From assembly GCA_902762955.1 (NCBI GenBank), contig CACWQH010000019.1, positions 1 through 41,266 on the forward strand: a stretch of 41,266 bases of DNA, written 5' to 3'. Each line of letters begins with the position of its first letter. Position 1 is the stretch's first letter. The stretch comes from an uncultured Lachnospiraceae bacterium (GTDB lineage: Bacteria > Bacillota > Clostridia > Lachnospirales > Lachnospiraceae). The position numbers and the translations under genes were made by a program. The notes below the pieces were generated by a model. It was given only the letters and a program-made list of their open reading frames with translations. It had not been told where the DNA came from and ran no database searches. Below are positions 33,216 through 41,100 of this stretch, piece after piece.

Positions 33216-33261
33216 ATTTATTTCCTCCACAATTATTAAGTATACTCTAAGGTACTATATA

Positions 33262-33942
33262 TTAAACATTCTCCGTATATCTGCAATTCGGATAACCCGA
33301 GCATCCGTAAAACTCGCCATATATACCATTACGTAATTTTAACACACTCCCGCATTTAGGGCAAAGTTTTTGTGATTTTTTATTATTTTTAAAGCTTTCC
33401 ATCTCAATTTTTAAGCACTCAAAAACCTTTTGTGTCATATAACAATCCGCAAGTGCCCTGTGTGCCCCTTCTGTAGATATCCCATAATGCACCGCAAGAT
33501 CCGTCATCCTGTGATGTGCCATCTGTGGCAGACATTCTCTTGCTATATGAAGTGTATCTATATAATCATTGTCCGGAATTTTTCTAAAAAATGCCAGGCT
33601 GTCCCTATATATGAAATTCATATCAAAGGAATGTATATTATGTCCAACCAATGGCAGTTCTTCTATAAAATCTATAAAAAGCGGGAGCACCTTATCAAAG
33701 GTCGGTGCATCCTTAACCATATCATCCGTTATATTATTTATCTGACTTGCTCCGTAGGGTATACTGCATAAAGGATCAACAAGAAAGCTAAACTCATCTG
33801 CAACCTCTCCATCCCTTACCTTAACAGCAGATATTTCTATAACCTTATCCTTTTTGGGAGCTATGCCGGTTGTCTCAAGGTCAAACACTACATAGTCCGG
33901 CACATATTTATCTAACCTCTTGCCTCTCTTATCATTAAGCAT
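33262..33942 (-). CDS. DEDDh exonuclease (DNA pol III epsilon-like) with C-terminal zinc ribbon
   Basis: 226 residues from ATG 33942 (AAAAGGA 9 bp upstream; GTG 33978 or ATG 33960 are possible). The 3'-5' exonuclease core has VVFDLETTG (ExoI, D-x-E), LVGHNIHSFDMNF (ExoII) and HRALADCYMT (ExoIII, DEDDh). It ends with a topoisomerase-type C4 zinc ribbon, CPKCGSVLKLRNG then GCSGYPNCRY. This fusion suggests a nuclease guided to single-stranded or damaged DNA. It is not the replicative DnaQ, given the short length. It stands alone between c-di-GMP genes. Confidence 0.88.
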   Translation of the reverse strand: MLNDKRGKRLDKYVPDYVVFDLETTGIAPKKDKVIEISAVKVRDGEVADEFSFLVDPLCSIPYGASQINNITDDMVKDAPTFDKVLPLFIDFIEELPLVGHNIHSFDMNFIYRDSLAFFRKIPDNDYIDTLHIARECLPQMAHHRMTDLAVHYGISTEGAHRALADCYMTQKVFECLKIEMESFKNNKKSQKLCPKCGSVLKLRNGIYGEFYGCSGYPNCRYTENV

Positions 33943-34009
33943 ATCTTTTATCCTTTTCATGTACAAAGATTTATTCACATTAAAATTTACTTATAAAACT
34001 ATATAATCA

Positions 34010-34038
34010 ATTATATGAAAAAATAATCCTATTATCAA
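34010..34038 (-). promoter_or_regulatory. Predicted promoter of the exonuclease gene
   Basis: TTGATA (34038-34033), 17-bp spacer, TATAAT (34015-34010), just downstream of the strong terminator of the preceding gene. Confidence 0.65.
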
Positions 34039-34046
34039 GTTTATTA

Positions 34047-34129
34047 GTGAAAAAGCGTACAATAAAAAGACCTTTTAGAGCATTAGTGCCAACTAGCTCT
34101 AAAAGGTCTTTTTATTGTGCGCTTTTCAC
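34047..34129. terminator. Very long (about 34-bp) terminator hairpin
   Basis: 34047-34081 pairs with 34096-34129 (core AAAAAGACCTTTTAGAGC with GCTCTAAAAGGTCTTTTT) around a 14-base loop, with a single G-U-type difference and one bulge. It follows the stop of the PAS-EAL gene by 17 bp and is A-rich on one side and T-rich on the other, so it could terminate in both directions. Confidence 0.85.
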
Positions 34130-34145
34130 GTATTTCAAAATATTT

Positions 34146-35804
34146 TTATCCTGCCACGAAATCCATAGCCAAAAACTCGTCTGACGGTACAGGCTTTGAA
34201 TAATAATATCCCTGTAAAGAGCTTACCTTATACTGCTTAAGAAAATCTTTCATCTCGGCGGTTTCAACACCCTCGACACATACCTCTGCTGAAAAAGCAT
34301 CTGCAAGATCCGATATAAATCTAACGGTGTTCTGGTCAGCCATACTCTTTTCAACATCCTTTACATATTCGCGGTCAATCTTTACAGTATCAACCGGAAG
34401 CTCACGAAGTATTCCAAGTGAAGCATAGCCTGTTCCAAAATCATCAAGGGCAATCTTTATTCCGTAATCACGGAATATATTGACCATATCCTTTAAAAGC
34501 TCCATATCGAGCAAACGACATCTTTCCGTTATCTCAAGACACAGATTTTCAGGTGGAAACTCTGTTTCTTTAAGAAGCTCCAATACCTCTTCTATAAATC
34601 CGTCCTTTTCAAGCTGTGCATAGGAAAGATTGACATTCATAATCATATCCGGATATTTTTCAAGAAATTTTTTACCGTCTGTCATGGCCTGTTTTAAAAT
34701 CCATTTACCAAGCTTAGGGAAAAGAGAATCCTGTTCCAGCACAGGTATAAACTGATTTGGAGGAACAGTTCCGTAGGTATCGCTCTTCCATCTTACAAGT
34801 GCTTCCATACCCTTTAAGCCCTCTGATGAAGCATGCATTATAGGCTGATAGCAAAGGTAAAAGCCGCTGCAATCCTCGGATACGTTATTGCGGATAACAT
34901 TTATTTTTTCAATAGCCTTACGGTTATCATGAGAAATCATATCATGGAAGATAACCAGATCCCCCATCTTGCGGTTCTTTGACTCACTGTATGCATACTT
35001 AAGACAGGAATAAACTGTCTTGTCACTTATCTCGAAATTATCAACTATAACAAGTCCGCCGTTTAACGAAAGACTTATAAGCTCATCATCAACATAAAAA
35101 TCATGACTCACTTCGTCCTTAATATCATTATAGATATCTGCAACCTGACCGGAGTTAAGTGTGTGACTCACAACCACCATTTTGGTTCCGTCCATACGAT
35201 AGCATGCGCCGGTATTGGCAAATTTCTTTTGAAGAAGTCTTCCCAACTGCTGTAAGATTCTATTGCCAAAAGTGTATCCATATACATCATTCAGATTTGA
35301 AAAGCCCGATATACCTATCTGGAGAATAACCGCATCATCACGCTTCCAAAACATAGCTCTTAAATCTTCAAAGAATCCGTATAGGGTACGAAGACCTGTT
35401 ACATTATCTATATAGCTTTTAAGTCCGTGATTCTTTATGGCTCCGGCAAAATAATGTGGTCTGCCCTCCGGATCACGGATTACAACCCCTCTGCAGGTGC
35501 ATACTACATAATTGCCGTCACGGGTTCTGGCACGATACTGCATATCATGTCCGCTATCCTCACCTGAAAAAATCATATCTATACTGTGATGATAATCCTC
35601 TCTGTCTTCAGGATGAATATGATCCTCCCATATCGCTCCGGCATTTTCCATATATTCATTTGGCAATCCAAAATAATTAACCGCACTCTTTGACCATCTT
35701 GAAACATCAACAGTCATATCACAAAGATACACATAGGTACCTTCCGCGACTACCGAAAATGCCTCAAAAAGCTCATCAAGCTTTATCTTTCTTTCATTAT
35801 CCAT
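34146..35804 (-). CDS. PAS - degenerate GGDEF - EAL c-di-GMP phosphodiesterase
   Basis: 552 residues from ATG 35804 (GAGAGG 8 bp upstream). A PAS/PAC fold (about 10-125; MQYRARTRDGNYVVCTCRGVV) precedes a GGDEF-like domain whose active site reads MDGTK at about 204-208, so it cannot make c-di-GMP. The EAL domain (about 310-545) is intact: MEALVRW, VNLSYAQL, EITERC, DDFGTGYASL, KIDREYV, VEGVET and LQGYYYSKPV. Phosphodiesterase output sensed through PAS is expected. Cytosolic. It resembles the EAL protein at 654-2516 in pairing an inactive cyclase-like domain with an active-looking EAL. Confidence 0.9.
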   Translation of the reverse strand: MDNERKIKLDELFEAFSVVAEGTYVYLCDMTVDVSRWSKSAVNYFGLPNEYMENAGAIWEDHIHPEDREDYHHSIDMIFSGEDSGHDMQYRARTRDGNYVVCTCRGVVIRDPEGRPHYFAGAIKNHGLKSYIDNVTGLRTLYGFFEDLRAMFWKRDDAVILQIGISGFSNLNDVYGYTFGNRILQQLGRLLQKKFANTGACYRMDGTKMVVVSHTLNSGQVADIYNDIKDEVSHDFYVDDELISLSLNGGLVIVDNFEISDKTVYSCLKYAYSESKNRKMGDLVIFHDMISHDNRKAIEKINVIRNNVSEDCSGFYLCYQPIMHASSEGLKGMEALVRWKSDTYGTVPPNQFIPVLEQDSLFPKLGKWILKQAMTDGKKFLEKYPDMIMNVNLSYAQLEKDGFIEEVLELLKETEFPPENLCLEITERCRLLDMELLKDMVNIFRDYGIKIALDDFGTGYASLGILRELPVDTVKIDREYVKDVEKSMADQNTVRFISDLADAFSAEVCVEGVETAEMKDFLKQYKVSSLQGYYYSKPVPSDEFLAMDFVAG

Positions 35805-35963
35805 CGCACAGCCTCTCAATCCCCAAAATTCTTTTCAAAAATATATAATAAACAAAATATAATCACGCTGTTTTCATTAAAATAAAAAACACTAAAAACC
35901 TATTATTTATTATAAACGAAAAGTGAGATAATTAAAAGGTTTTTTTGATATAATATAATGCAA

Positions 35964-36189
35964 TCAAAAATGCGAGCACATCATACCCCACTTGGTTCCG
36001 TATATAAAAATCGGATCAAAAATGATATTAACGACCGCACCGATAACAGTTGATACCATCGCAAATTTAGGACTTCCATCAGAACGTATAACAGGATTCA
36101 TCGCCTGACCAAACACATAAAAAGGAATTCCAAGAGTTATCTTTAATCTCGTCCTCTGCTATTTCGTTTTCTTTAATTACTTCTTCCAT
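35964..36189 (-). pseudogene. MATE-family efflux transporter remnant
   Basis: ATG 36189 with a strong GGAGGAAG site begins MEEVIKENEIAEDEIKDN. About 50 bp on, a different frame carries the conserved MATE segment IPFYVFGQAMNPVIRSDGSP and VVNIIFDPIFIYGTKWGMM, then runs out at a TGA (35966-35964). The first ~130 residues between these pieces and everything after the seventh-helix region are missing. It is therefore a twice-deleted Na+/drug antiporter gene. The rest of 35820-35963 and 36190-36339 holds no other gene. Confidence 0.75.
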
Positions 36190-36339
36190 GATACTTCCTC
36201 CCTTATTATCAGGCCCTAAAAAAAGGCATAAAAAAAGCACAACGGAGATATCTTCCAATGGAGTTATAAGTCTTCCAACCGGTGAAACATCTCAATCATG
36301 CTGTTCACGTCATATATATTTATTTTTCAAACCTCGTGT

Positions 36340-36369
36340 ATTCTACAATAAAAAAAGCAAAAAAGTCAA
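36340..36369 (-). promoter_or_regulatory. Promoter left upstream of the MATE remnant
   Basis: TTGACT (36369-36364), 18-bp spacer, TAGAAT (36345-36340). The -35 overlaps the stop codon of the upstream membrane-protein gene. Confidence 0.5.
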
Positions 36370-37106
36370 GAAAAAAAATGTTTTTTATATTGGCAGGTTT
36401 TATCCTTGCAGTTGGCGCATTTCAGGTTTTGGTTTGAGCCCTCCCAAAATCTCTCCGGATGCTTTGTATATGTAATTTCCCATTTTATAAGAACTACCAC
36501 TGCAGTAAAGAACAGACTCCAGCAAAAGAAGTTTTTAATAAAAAGCATCGGAGTAAACATCATAAAATGTCCCCAGTCATAGATTCTGCAATTTACACAG
36601 CACTTATTTTTCATGATACTGGACTGGAACGGGCAATAAAAAAGTATGCATATATAATCGCTCAAAAAATAAAATGCGGAAAGCAAAAAGAGCTCTGATT
36701 CTTCAATTATATCATTCAGATAAAGAAAAGCCCATAATGCATTAAATATTAACCATACCAGCATAACAGTCCATGCCTTTTTGTTCTGCTCCTGAACAAA
36801 TCTTAAAAGCTCAAGCTCATCATAGTTTTCTACCGGCTCATAGTTTTCTTCCTTCATCTTAAGCCATGCCATGGTTCTTGCCTGTGTCTTGGCAGGGAGC
36901 AGATGAAAGAGCATAATGCACATAAATATTCCCCATACGATATGAAGCGGAGTAACTCCAAAAAAGCCAAACGGTTTGTTCAAAAATTCCGTTATCCATT
37001 TTCTGTCTATGATATAAAGAATAAGGACACTTCCGAAGATAAGTATCCTGCACAGAAACTTCAAGGTATATTTAATTAGCTTGGGAGTGAATTCAATTTT
37101 ATTCAT
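36366..37106 (-). CDS. Unknown membrane protein with cysteine pairs
   Basis: 246 residues with about five membrane helices (15-35, 52-70, 108-130, 137-160, 185-208). Cytosolic cysteine clusters CCVNC (mid-protein, before RIYDWGHFMMF) and CANCKDKTCQYKK at the C-terminus could form a metal or Fe-S site. I do not recognise the family. The protein may be a membrane-bound redox or metal sensor, but this is only suggested by the cysteines. AAGGAAATT precedes ATG 37106. Confidence 0.7.
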   Translation of the reverse strand: MNKIEFTPKLIKYTLKFLCRILIFGSVLILYIIDRKWITEFLNKPFGFFGVTPLHIVWGIFMCIMLFHLLPAKTQARTMAWLKMKEENYEPVENYDELELLRFVQEQNKKAWTVMLVWLIFNALWAFLYLNDIIEESELFLLSAFYFLSDYICILFYCPFQSSIMKNKCCVNCRIYDWGHFMMFTPMLFIKNFFCWSLFFTAVVVLIKWEITYTKHPERFWEGSNQNLKCANCKDKTCQYKKHFFS

Positions 37107-37150
37107 TAATGAATTTCCTTGTTTATTTATAATATAATGCCACCTTAAAT

Positions 37151-37179
37151 GTTTTATAACTTTTCAAATTTTTTGTCAA
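37151..37179 (-). promoter_or_regulatory. Predicted promoter of the unknown membrane protein
   Basis: TTGACA (37179-37174), 17-bp spacer, TAAAAC (37156-37151), 50 bp before the start codon. Confidence 0.5.
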
Positions 37180-37189
37180 TTGTACATTT

Positions 37190-37303
37190 TCATTTTACTG
37201 TATCTGACTGCTTTTTCTTCATCGTCTGCCAGTTTATAAATCCATACAAATCATTTACAAGGAATCCACATATATCAAGGATATATAAAAATTCACATAT
37301 AAG
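37190..37303 (-). pseudogene. C-terminal remnant of a PnuC-like nicotinamide riboside transporter
   Basis: A 37-codon open stretch with no start ends FLVNDLYGFINWQTMKKKQ. That is the characteristic last helix and tail of PnuC transporters (ND-YG-xxNW). Everything upstream is missing, and stop codons block the frame. Recognition rests on this single motif. Confidence 0.5.
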
Positions 37304-37325
37304 TTATAATCTCGCTAATCATATA

Positions 37326-37808
37326 TTATTCATCTACAATTACATCCTCTAAAGTATAAGGAAATGCTTTTCCCATATCAGCCGGTGACAGTTCCACCTG
37401 ATATCCAACCTTTCCCGCACTGAAAAATATCGTTTCAAAATCCATCGCGGTTTTATGTACAAATGTCTTGAACTGCTTTTTCATACCTATAGGTGAGCAG
37501 CCTCCGTGTATATATCCGGTAAGCGGAAGAAGCTCCTTTTGCTTAATCATCTCTATAGATTTTTCTCCTGCTGCCTTTGCAGCTTTTTTTAAGTCAAGCT
37601 CCTTTGCAACCGGAACCACAAATACATAATACTGCCCTGTCTTACCTCTCGTAACCAGAGTCTTAAAGACACAATCCGGATTCTCCCCAAGTATCTTGGC
37701 AATTTCCTCACCACTTGTAGAAGCATCCTGTGTATAGGTGTGACTCTTATATTGAATTTTCTTTTGCTCAAGCACACGCATTACATTTGTTTTTTCCTGT
37801 TTATTCAT
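37326..37808 (-). CDS. ybaK: Cys-tRNA(Pro) deacylase, YbaK/EbsC family
   Basis: 160 residues of the YbaK/EbsC trans-editing family, which hydrolyses mischarged aminoacyl-tRNA. Visible are TNVMRVLEQKKIQYKSHTY at the start, VFKTLVTRG, the catalytic-site lysine region KTLV, and GYIHGGCSPIGMKKQF, then SAGKVGYQVELSP. The start at ATG 37808 is 23 nt from the good ribosome site AGGAGG. The 16-nt perfect hairpin between them could shorten the gap to 7 nt. ATG 37781 is a weaker alternative. Confidence 0.9.
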   Translation of the reverse strand: MNKQEKTNVMRVLEQKKIQYKSHTYTQDASTSGEEIAKILGENPDCVFKTLVTRGKTGQYYVFVVPVAKELDLKKAAKAAGEKSIEMIKQKELLPLTGYIHGGCSPIGMKKQFKTFVHKTAMDFETIFFSAGKVGYQVELSPADMGKAFPYTLEDVIVDE

Positions 37809-37812
37809 ACAT

Positions 37813-37841
37813 CTATACTTTAGTATAGTTATTCACCTCCT
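37813..37841 (-). promoter_or_regulatory. Hairpin between Shine-Dalgarno and start codon of ybaK
   Basis: AGGAGG (ending about 37836) is separated from ATG 37808 by 23 nt. The last 16 of these before one nucleotide group form CTATACT-AA-AGTATAG (37813-37828). Folding it leaves about 7 nt of effective spacing. Confidence 0.6.
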
Positions 37842-37855
37842 CGCAATCAAAAGTA

Positions 37856-37890
37856 TACCTCAAACTTTTCAAAAAAACAAATTTGAGGTA
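37856..37890 (-). other. Leader hairpin upstream of ybaK
   Basis: TACCTCAAA (37856-37864) pairs perfectly with TTTGAGGTA (37882-37890) around a 17-base loop. A second hairpin, TCCTGCGC...GCGCAGGA (37975-38008), lies further upstream. Together they suggest a structured leader or the terminator of the upstream AAA gene, but no T-run follows on the minus strand. Confidence 0.45.
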
Positions 37891-38042
37891 TCAATAACAC
37901 AAACTGTGAAAAATTTTGTTTTTCTTTCGCACATACAAAGAGAAATCCTCCCTATCTTTACAAAGGTTTCTCCTTCCTGCGCTGTGTCAGAGTAAAAAAA
38001 GCGCAGGATTAAATTTCCCACGCTTTTATACTTTCAGCTAAT

Positions 38043-38068
38043 ATACGATTAAATCTTATTTTAGTCGA
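38043..38068. repeat. 26-bp direct repeat, left copy, flanking AAA ATPase gene
   Basis: Contains ATCTTATTTTAG; 24 of 26 positions match 39318-39343. It sits 3 bp after the stop codon of the ATPase gene (minus strand). Confidence 0.7.
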
Positions 38069-38071
38069 TAA

Positions 38072-39298
38072 TCAGATCATCCATATTGGAACAATCAACG
38101 TGCTTCTGTCAATGGCCGATAGTTCTTCCCTCAAGCTCAGAATGGCACCCGTTCCTCTTGGAACAGCTCCTTTATCAAGTACCTTAAACGCAGATGCCAG
38201 TTCGATACCCGGATTTGTGCTTTTTTTAATCTCCAGCGGATGGAGTTCGCCATCTACCTCAATCACCAAATCAATCTCGTTGGTGTCTTTGTCACGGTAA
38301 TAATGAAACATGCATTCCTTTGCACTGTTCAGCCAGGTCTTTCTGATTTCCGCTACCGTGTAATTTTCCAGAATAGCTCCGTTGATGGCTCCGTTCATAA
38401 GGATTTCCGGACTGGAGTATTTTGTCATGTAGGTCACAAGCCCGGTATCAAAGAAATACATCTTGGGTGTCTTGACTGTTCTCTTTAGTAGATTATTTGA
38501 ATAAGGTCTCAAATAAAAAATAACTTCCGACTTTTCCAGAACCTGAAGCCATCTCTTTGCCGTGTCATCAGAAACACCCACATCCTGTGCAATATCATGT
38601 GTATTTAGCATCTGACCCACACGGCAGGCAGCCGCCCGGATAAAATCCGCAAAGAGCAGTTTATCTATCCCCGGAACCATGTCCGAAACATCGCGGTTGA
38701 TATACGTCTGAATATAGGAGCTATAGAAAACATCTCTGTCCTTATACTTTCCGCTTCTGTGACCCGGCATCCCGCCATTCCATATCCTTTCGAACATTTC
38801 CGAGGAATTACAGCCGGTAAGATGTTCTTTTCGTTTGTTCAGTTTTTCCGGCGTCAGGGACAAAGGCTCAGTTGTTCCATCTCCATACATTTCTGATTGT
38901 GACAGTGCTGACATATGAATAATTGCAGTCCGTCCTGCTAATGATTCCTGTGCCAGTTCCATCAGCTGAAAAGCCTGAGAGCCCGTAAGCCAATAAGAAC
39001 CGGGAGCCGAACCATTGTCAATGCTGATTTTAATATAAGAAAACAATTGTGGAGCATACTGAACTTCATCAATCAAGACAGGTGCCGGATGCATTTCAAG
39101 GAAAAGCGCCGGATCAGACTGTGCAAGCCTTCTGTTTTCTGTATCATCCAATGTTACCTTCTGCCGCTTAGAACCTTCCATCAAGTGTTCCAGCATAGTT
39201 GTCTTTCCCACCTGTCGCGGTCCGATCAACAGCAAGCAACTGTAATCTTTGCTAATATCAGTAATCTTTTGTTCCAATGTCCGATGAATGTATGCCAT
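38072..39298 (-). CDS. AAA_14/DUF4143 ATPase
   Basis: 408 residues from ATG 39298 (GGAGG 8 bp upstream). The N-terminal AAA_14 domain has Walker A IGPRQVGKTTM and Walker B VLIDEVQYAP, with the sensor-like TGSQAFQLM. The C-terminal DUF4143 region has the winged-helix and restriction-like nuclease-type motif HYYRDKDTNEIDLVIE. Such proteins are widespread in bacteria and archaea with no fixed function, and often lie in mobile or defence regions. The coding sequence is bounded by 26-bp direct repeats. Base composition looks higher in GC than nearby spacers. Confidence 0.88.
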   Translation of the reverse strand: MAYIHRTLEQKITDISKDYSCLLLIGPRQVGKTTMLEHLMEGSKRQKVTLDDTENRRLAQSDPALFLEMHPAPVLIDEVQYAPQLFSYIKISIDNGSAPGSYWLTGSQAFQLMELAQESLAGRTAIIHMSALSQSEMYGDGTTEPLSLTPEKLNKRKEHLTGCNSSEMFERIWNGGMPGHRSGKYKDRDVFYSSYIQTYINRDVSDMVPGIDKLLFADFIRAAACRVGQMLNTHDIAQDVGVSDDTAKRWLQVLEKSEVIFYLRPYSNNLLKRTVKTPKMYFFDTGLVTYMTKYSSPEILMNGAINGAILENYTVAEIRKTWLNSAKECMFHYYRDKDTNEIDLVIEVDGELHPLEIKKSTNPGIELASAFKVLDKGAVPRGTGAILSLREELSAIDRSTLIVPIWMI

Positions 39299-39317
39299 AG
39301 GATTACCTCCGTCCAAA

Positions 39318-39343
39318 ATACGATTTAATCTTATTTTAGCCGA
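39318..39343. repeat. 26-bp direct repeat, right copy
   Basis: Partner of 38043-38068. It lies between the ATPase ribosome site and a promoter, and contains the -10 box TAAAAT. Confidence 0.7.
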
Positions 39344-39361
39344 ATTTTACTGTAATTGCAA
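39333..39361 (-). promoter_or_regulatory. Predicted promoter of the AAA_14/DUF4143 gene
   Basis: TTGCAA (39361-39356), 17-bp spacer, TAAAAT (39338-39333). The -10 lies in the right direct repeat, so the repeat may also be an operator. Confidence 0.55.
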
Positions 39362-39364
39362 GTT

Positions 39365-39430
39365 TTATTTTCTCCCTGGAGCAATGATGTCAAGTTCAAT
39401 CGTTTGTTTGCCAACTAAAATAAGAAACAT
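39365..39430 (-). CDS. Possible 21-residue small protein
   Basis: ATG 39430 is preceded by AAAGGAGGTG at ideal distance. The peptide reads MFLILVGKQTIELDIIAPGR plus Lys. It may be a gene remnant or leader peptide between the two ATPase genes. Supported only by the ribosome site. Confidence 0.3.
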   Translation of the reverse strand: MFLILVGKQTIELDIIAPGRK

Positions 39431-39454
39431 AGCACCTCCTTTTGCGGTAAAGAA

Positions 39455-39483
39455 GACCGGCTATCCAGATTGAATAGCCGGTC
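39455..39483 (-). terminator. Hairpin after the DUF234-type ATPase gene
   Basis: GACCGGCTAT pairs with ATAGCCGGTC around a 9-base loop, 27 bp after the stop codon. The T-tract is weak (TCTTCTTTA). Confidence 0.55.
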
Positions 39484-39509
39484 CGGTTTGAATGATATGG
39501 GTTTTGCCG

Positions 39510-40964
39510 TTACTTTTTGCCTACAATATCAGAAAGGGAATACAGTAATATGCGGTCGTTTTCCGCAGCCTCCGCTTGGATTTTTTTATCAAAACCCGAT
39601 TCTGAAAAGAGAGCATAGTAGAAAGCCGCCTTTTCCTTCTGCGGGGCAAGTTTGCAAGCTATATCCAAGTATTCGCCATAGTTGAATGGCTTTCCTTTGA
39701 ATTTGCACTCACCGACCAGGTAGTCCTTTAAGCCGCGAGATACAGCAACAATATCGATCTCTGTTTCCGCAACCCTCGTCCCGCCCGGCATGTCAGCATC
39801 CCGCACGGTTGTTTTACCCGTCCATCTTCCCATTTTGGCATAACGGAATGGCAACGCATTTTCCTTTTGGAGCTCCTGAACAAATTGACGGCAAATGTCC
39901 TCAAAGGTGAACGCCGCATACTCGTGAAGCATTGGCTCGATTGCATAAGCATATACGCCATCAACATCACCTGCTTCCAAATCAGAATAGTTTGTAAAGG
40001 CAAAGGCATACCAAAAGCGGAAAAAGTTATCTGTCAGTTTGTAGGTGCCTCTGTTTGCGTTTGCCCGCTCCTTGGTTCCTGCTTCAACCGAAAATTCCCG
40101 CTCTATGATACCGAGCTCAATCAGGTTGCGAAGATAAGTGCTTGTCTTTGCGGTATCGTCCACAAGAGATTTTTGGCTGATGTCGTTCAGCCTCGTATTT
40201 CCGAGAGCTACCGCTTCAATCAGCGAATTGTAGATCGGTGTTTCCCGAAGCTCCTGCCTAAGCAAAAAATCCACTTCGCTATATAAAGCGCAGCCTTTCG
40301 TCAAAATATTCTGTTTGATATTATCCGTGAGCGAGAGCTTGGGGCTAAACTGACGCAGATAGTGCGGGATACCGCCAAGGACTGCATAAGCAAGCACCTT
40401 GTCCCGATCTGAATAGCCAGGGAAGAACTTCACGGCATCATAGAAGCCCATTTCAGTCATCTTGTAAATGCCGGTGGCTCTGCCATACAGAGGGTTTTTC
40501 TCCGCAAGCAGTTCCTTTTCAATGAAGCTCATAGCGCTGCCGCAGAGGACGATCATAATATTCTCGTCTTTTAAGACTTCATCCCAAAGGTTTTGAAGAA
40601 TAGACGGTATGCTCGCATTGTTTTTGCACATGTACGGAAACTCGTCAATGACGAGCAGCTTTTTAGCCTCGCCATAGGGGAGTTCCAAAATAGAACGAAG
40701 CGCCTGATCCCAATCGGCAAACTCACTGACATACTTTTTGGCAGGAATATCTTCCTTTAGCAGCTTTTCCGAAAAGTTTTTCAGTTGCAACTTGTCTGTG
40801 CACTCACGACAGGCAAAAAACACATGGGGTTTATTTTTGCAAAATTGCTTCAGCGTTTCGGTTTTGCCCACACGCCGCCGGCCGTAAAGTACAACGAGCT
40901 GACCGCCCTCTGCCTGATACCGACTCTCTAAAAATGCAAGTTCTGCTTCGCGTCCGATAAACAT
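39510..40964 (-). CDS. Archaeal-ATPase-type AAA protein with DUF234 domain
   Basis: 484 residues from ATG 40964 (GGAGG 8 bp upstream). It belongs to the ATPase_2/DUF234 family (PF01637 + PF03008): FIGREAELAFLESRY at the start, Walker A LYGRRRVGKTETLKQF, Walker B LLVIDEFPYM, and LCGSAMSFIEKELL. A winged-helix middle region (about 250-320) precedes the C-terminal DUF234 with ETEIDIVAVSRG and VGECKFKGKP, a nuclease-like core. Common in archaea and gut anaerobes, sometimes mobile; function unknown. It has its own consensus promoter with tandem operators. Confidence 0.9.
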   Translation of the reverse strand: MFIGREAELAFLESRYQAEGGQLVVLYGRRRVGKTETLKQFCKNKPHVFFACRECTDKLQLKNFSEKLLKEDIPAKKYVSEFADWDQALRSILELPYGEAKKLLVIDEFPYMCKNNASIPSILQNLWDEVLKDENIMIVLCGSAMSFIEKELLAEKNPLYGRATGIYKMTEMGFYDAVKFFPGYSDRDKVLAYAVLGGIPHYLRQFSPKLSLTDNIKQNILTKGCALYSEVDFLLRQELRETPIYNSLIEAVALGNTRLNDISQKSLVDDTAKTSTYLRNLIELGIIEREFSVEAGTKERANANRGTYKLTDNFFRFWYAFAFTNYSDLEAGDVDGVYAYAIEPMLHEYAAFTFEDICRQFVQELQKENALPFRYAKMGRWTGKTTVRDADMPGGTRVAETEIDIVAVSRGLKDYLVGECKFKGKPFNYGEYLDIACKLAPQKEKAAFYYALFSESGFDKKIQAEAAENDRILLYSLSDIVGKK

Positions 40965-40984
40965 TGTATCGCCTCCAATAAACA

Positions 40985-41048
40985 CTAAATCGTGATTTGC
41001 TAAATCCTGATTTAGTATTATTATACTCATGAGCAAGCCCGCTGTCAA
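40985..41048 (-). promoter_or_regulatory. Consensus promoter with two tandem operators
   Basis: Perfect TTGACA (41048-41043), 17-bp spacer, perfect TATAAT (41025-41020). Downstream lie two palindromes 15 bp apart: CTAAATC-CT-GATTTAG (41000-41015) and CTAAATC-GT-GATTTG (40985-40999). They cover the expected transcription start. Confidence 0.8.
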
Positions 41049-41100
41049 CTGTTTCGCGGAAAGTTACAAATCCTCCGTTTTTTCGCCATTTTGAATATTA

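Noticed and set aside
38072-40964. Transposition helper ATPases (IstB/TniB type)
   Set aside because: Domain order with C-terminal DUF4143 or DUF234 and the absence of a DDE transposase do not fit.
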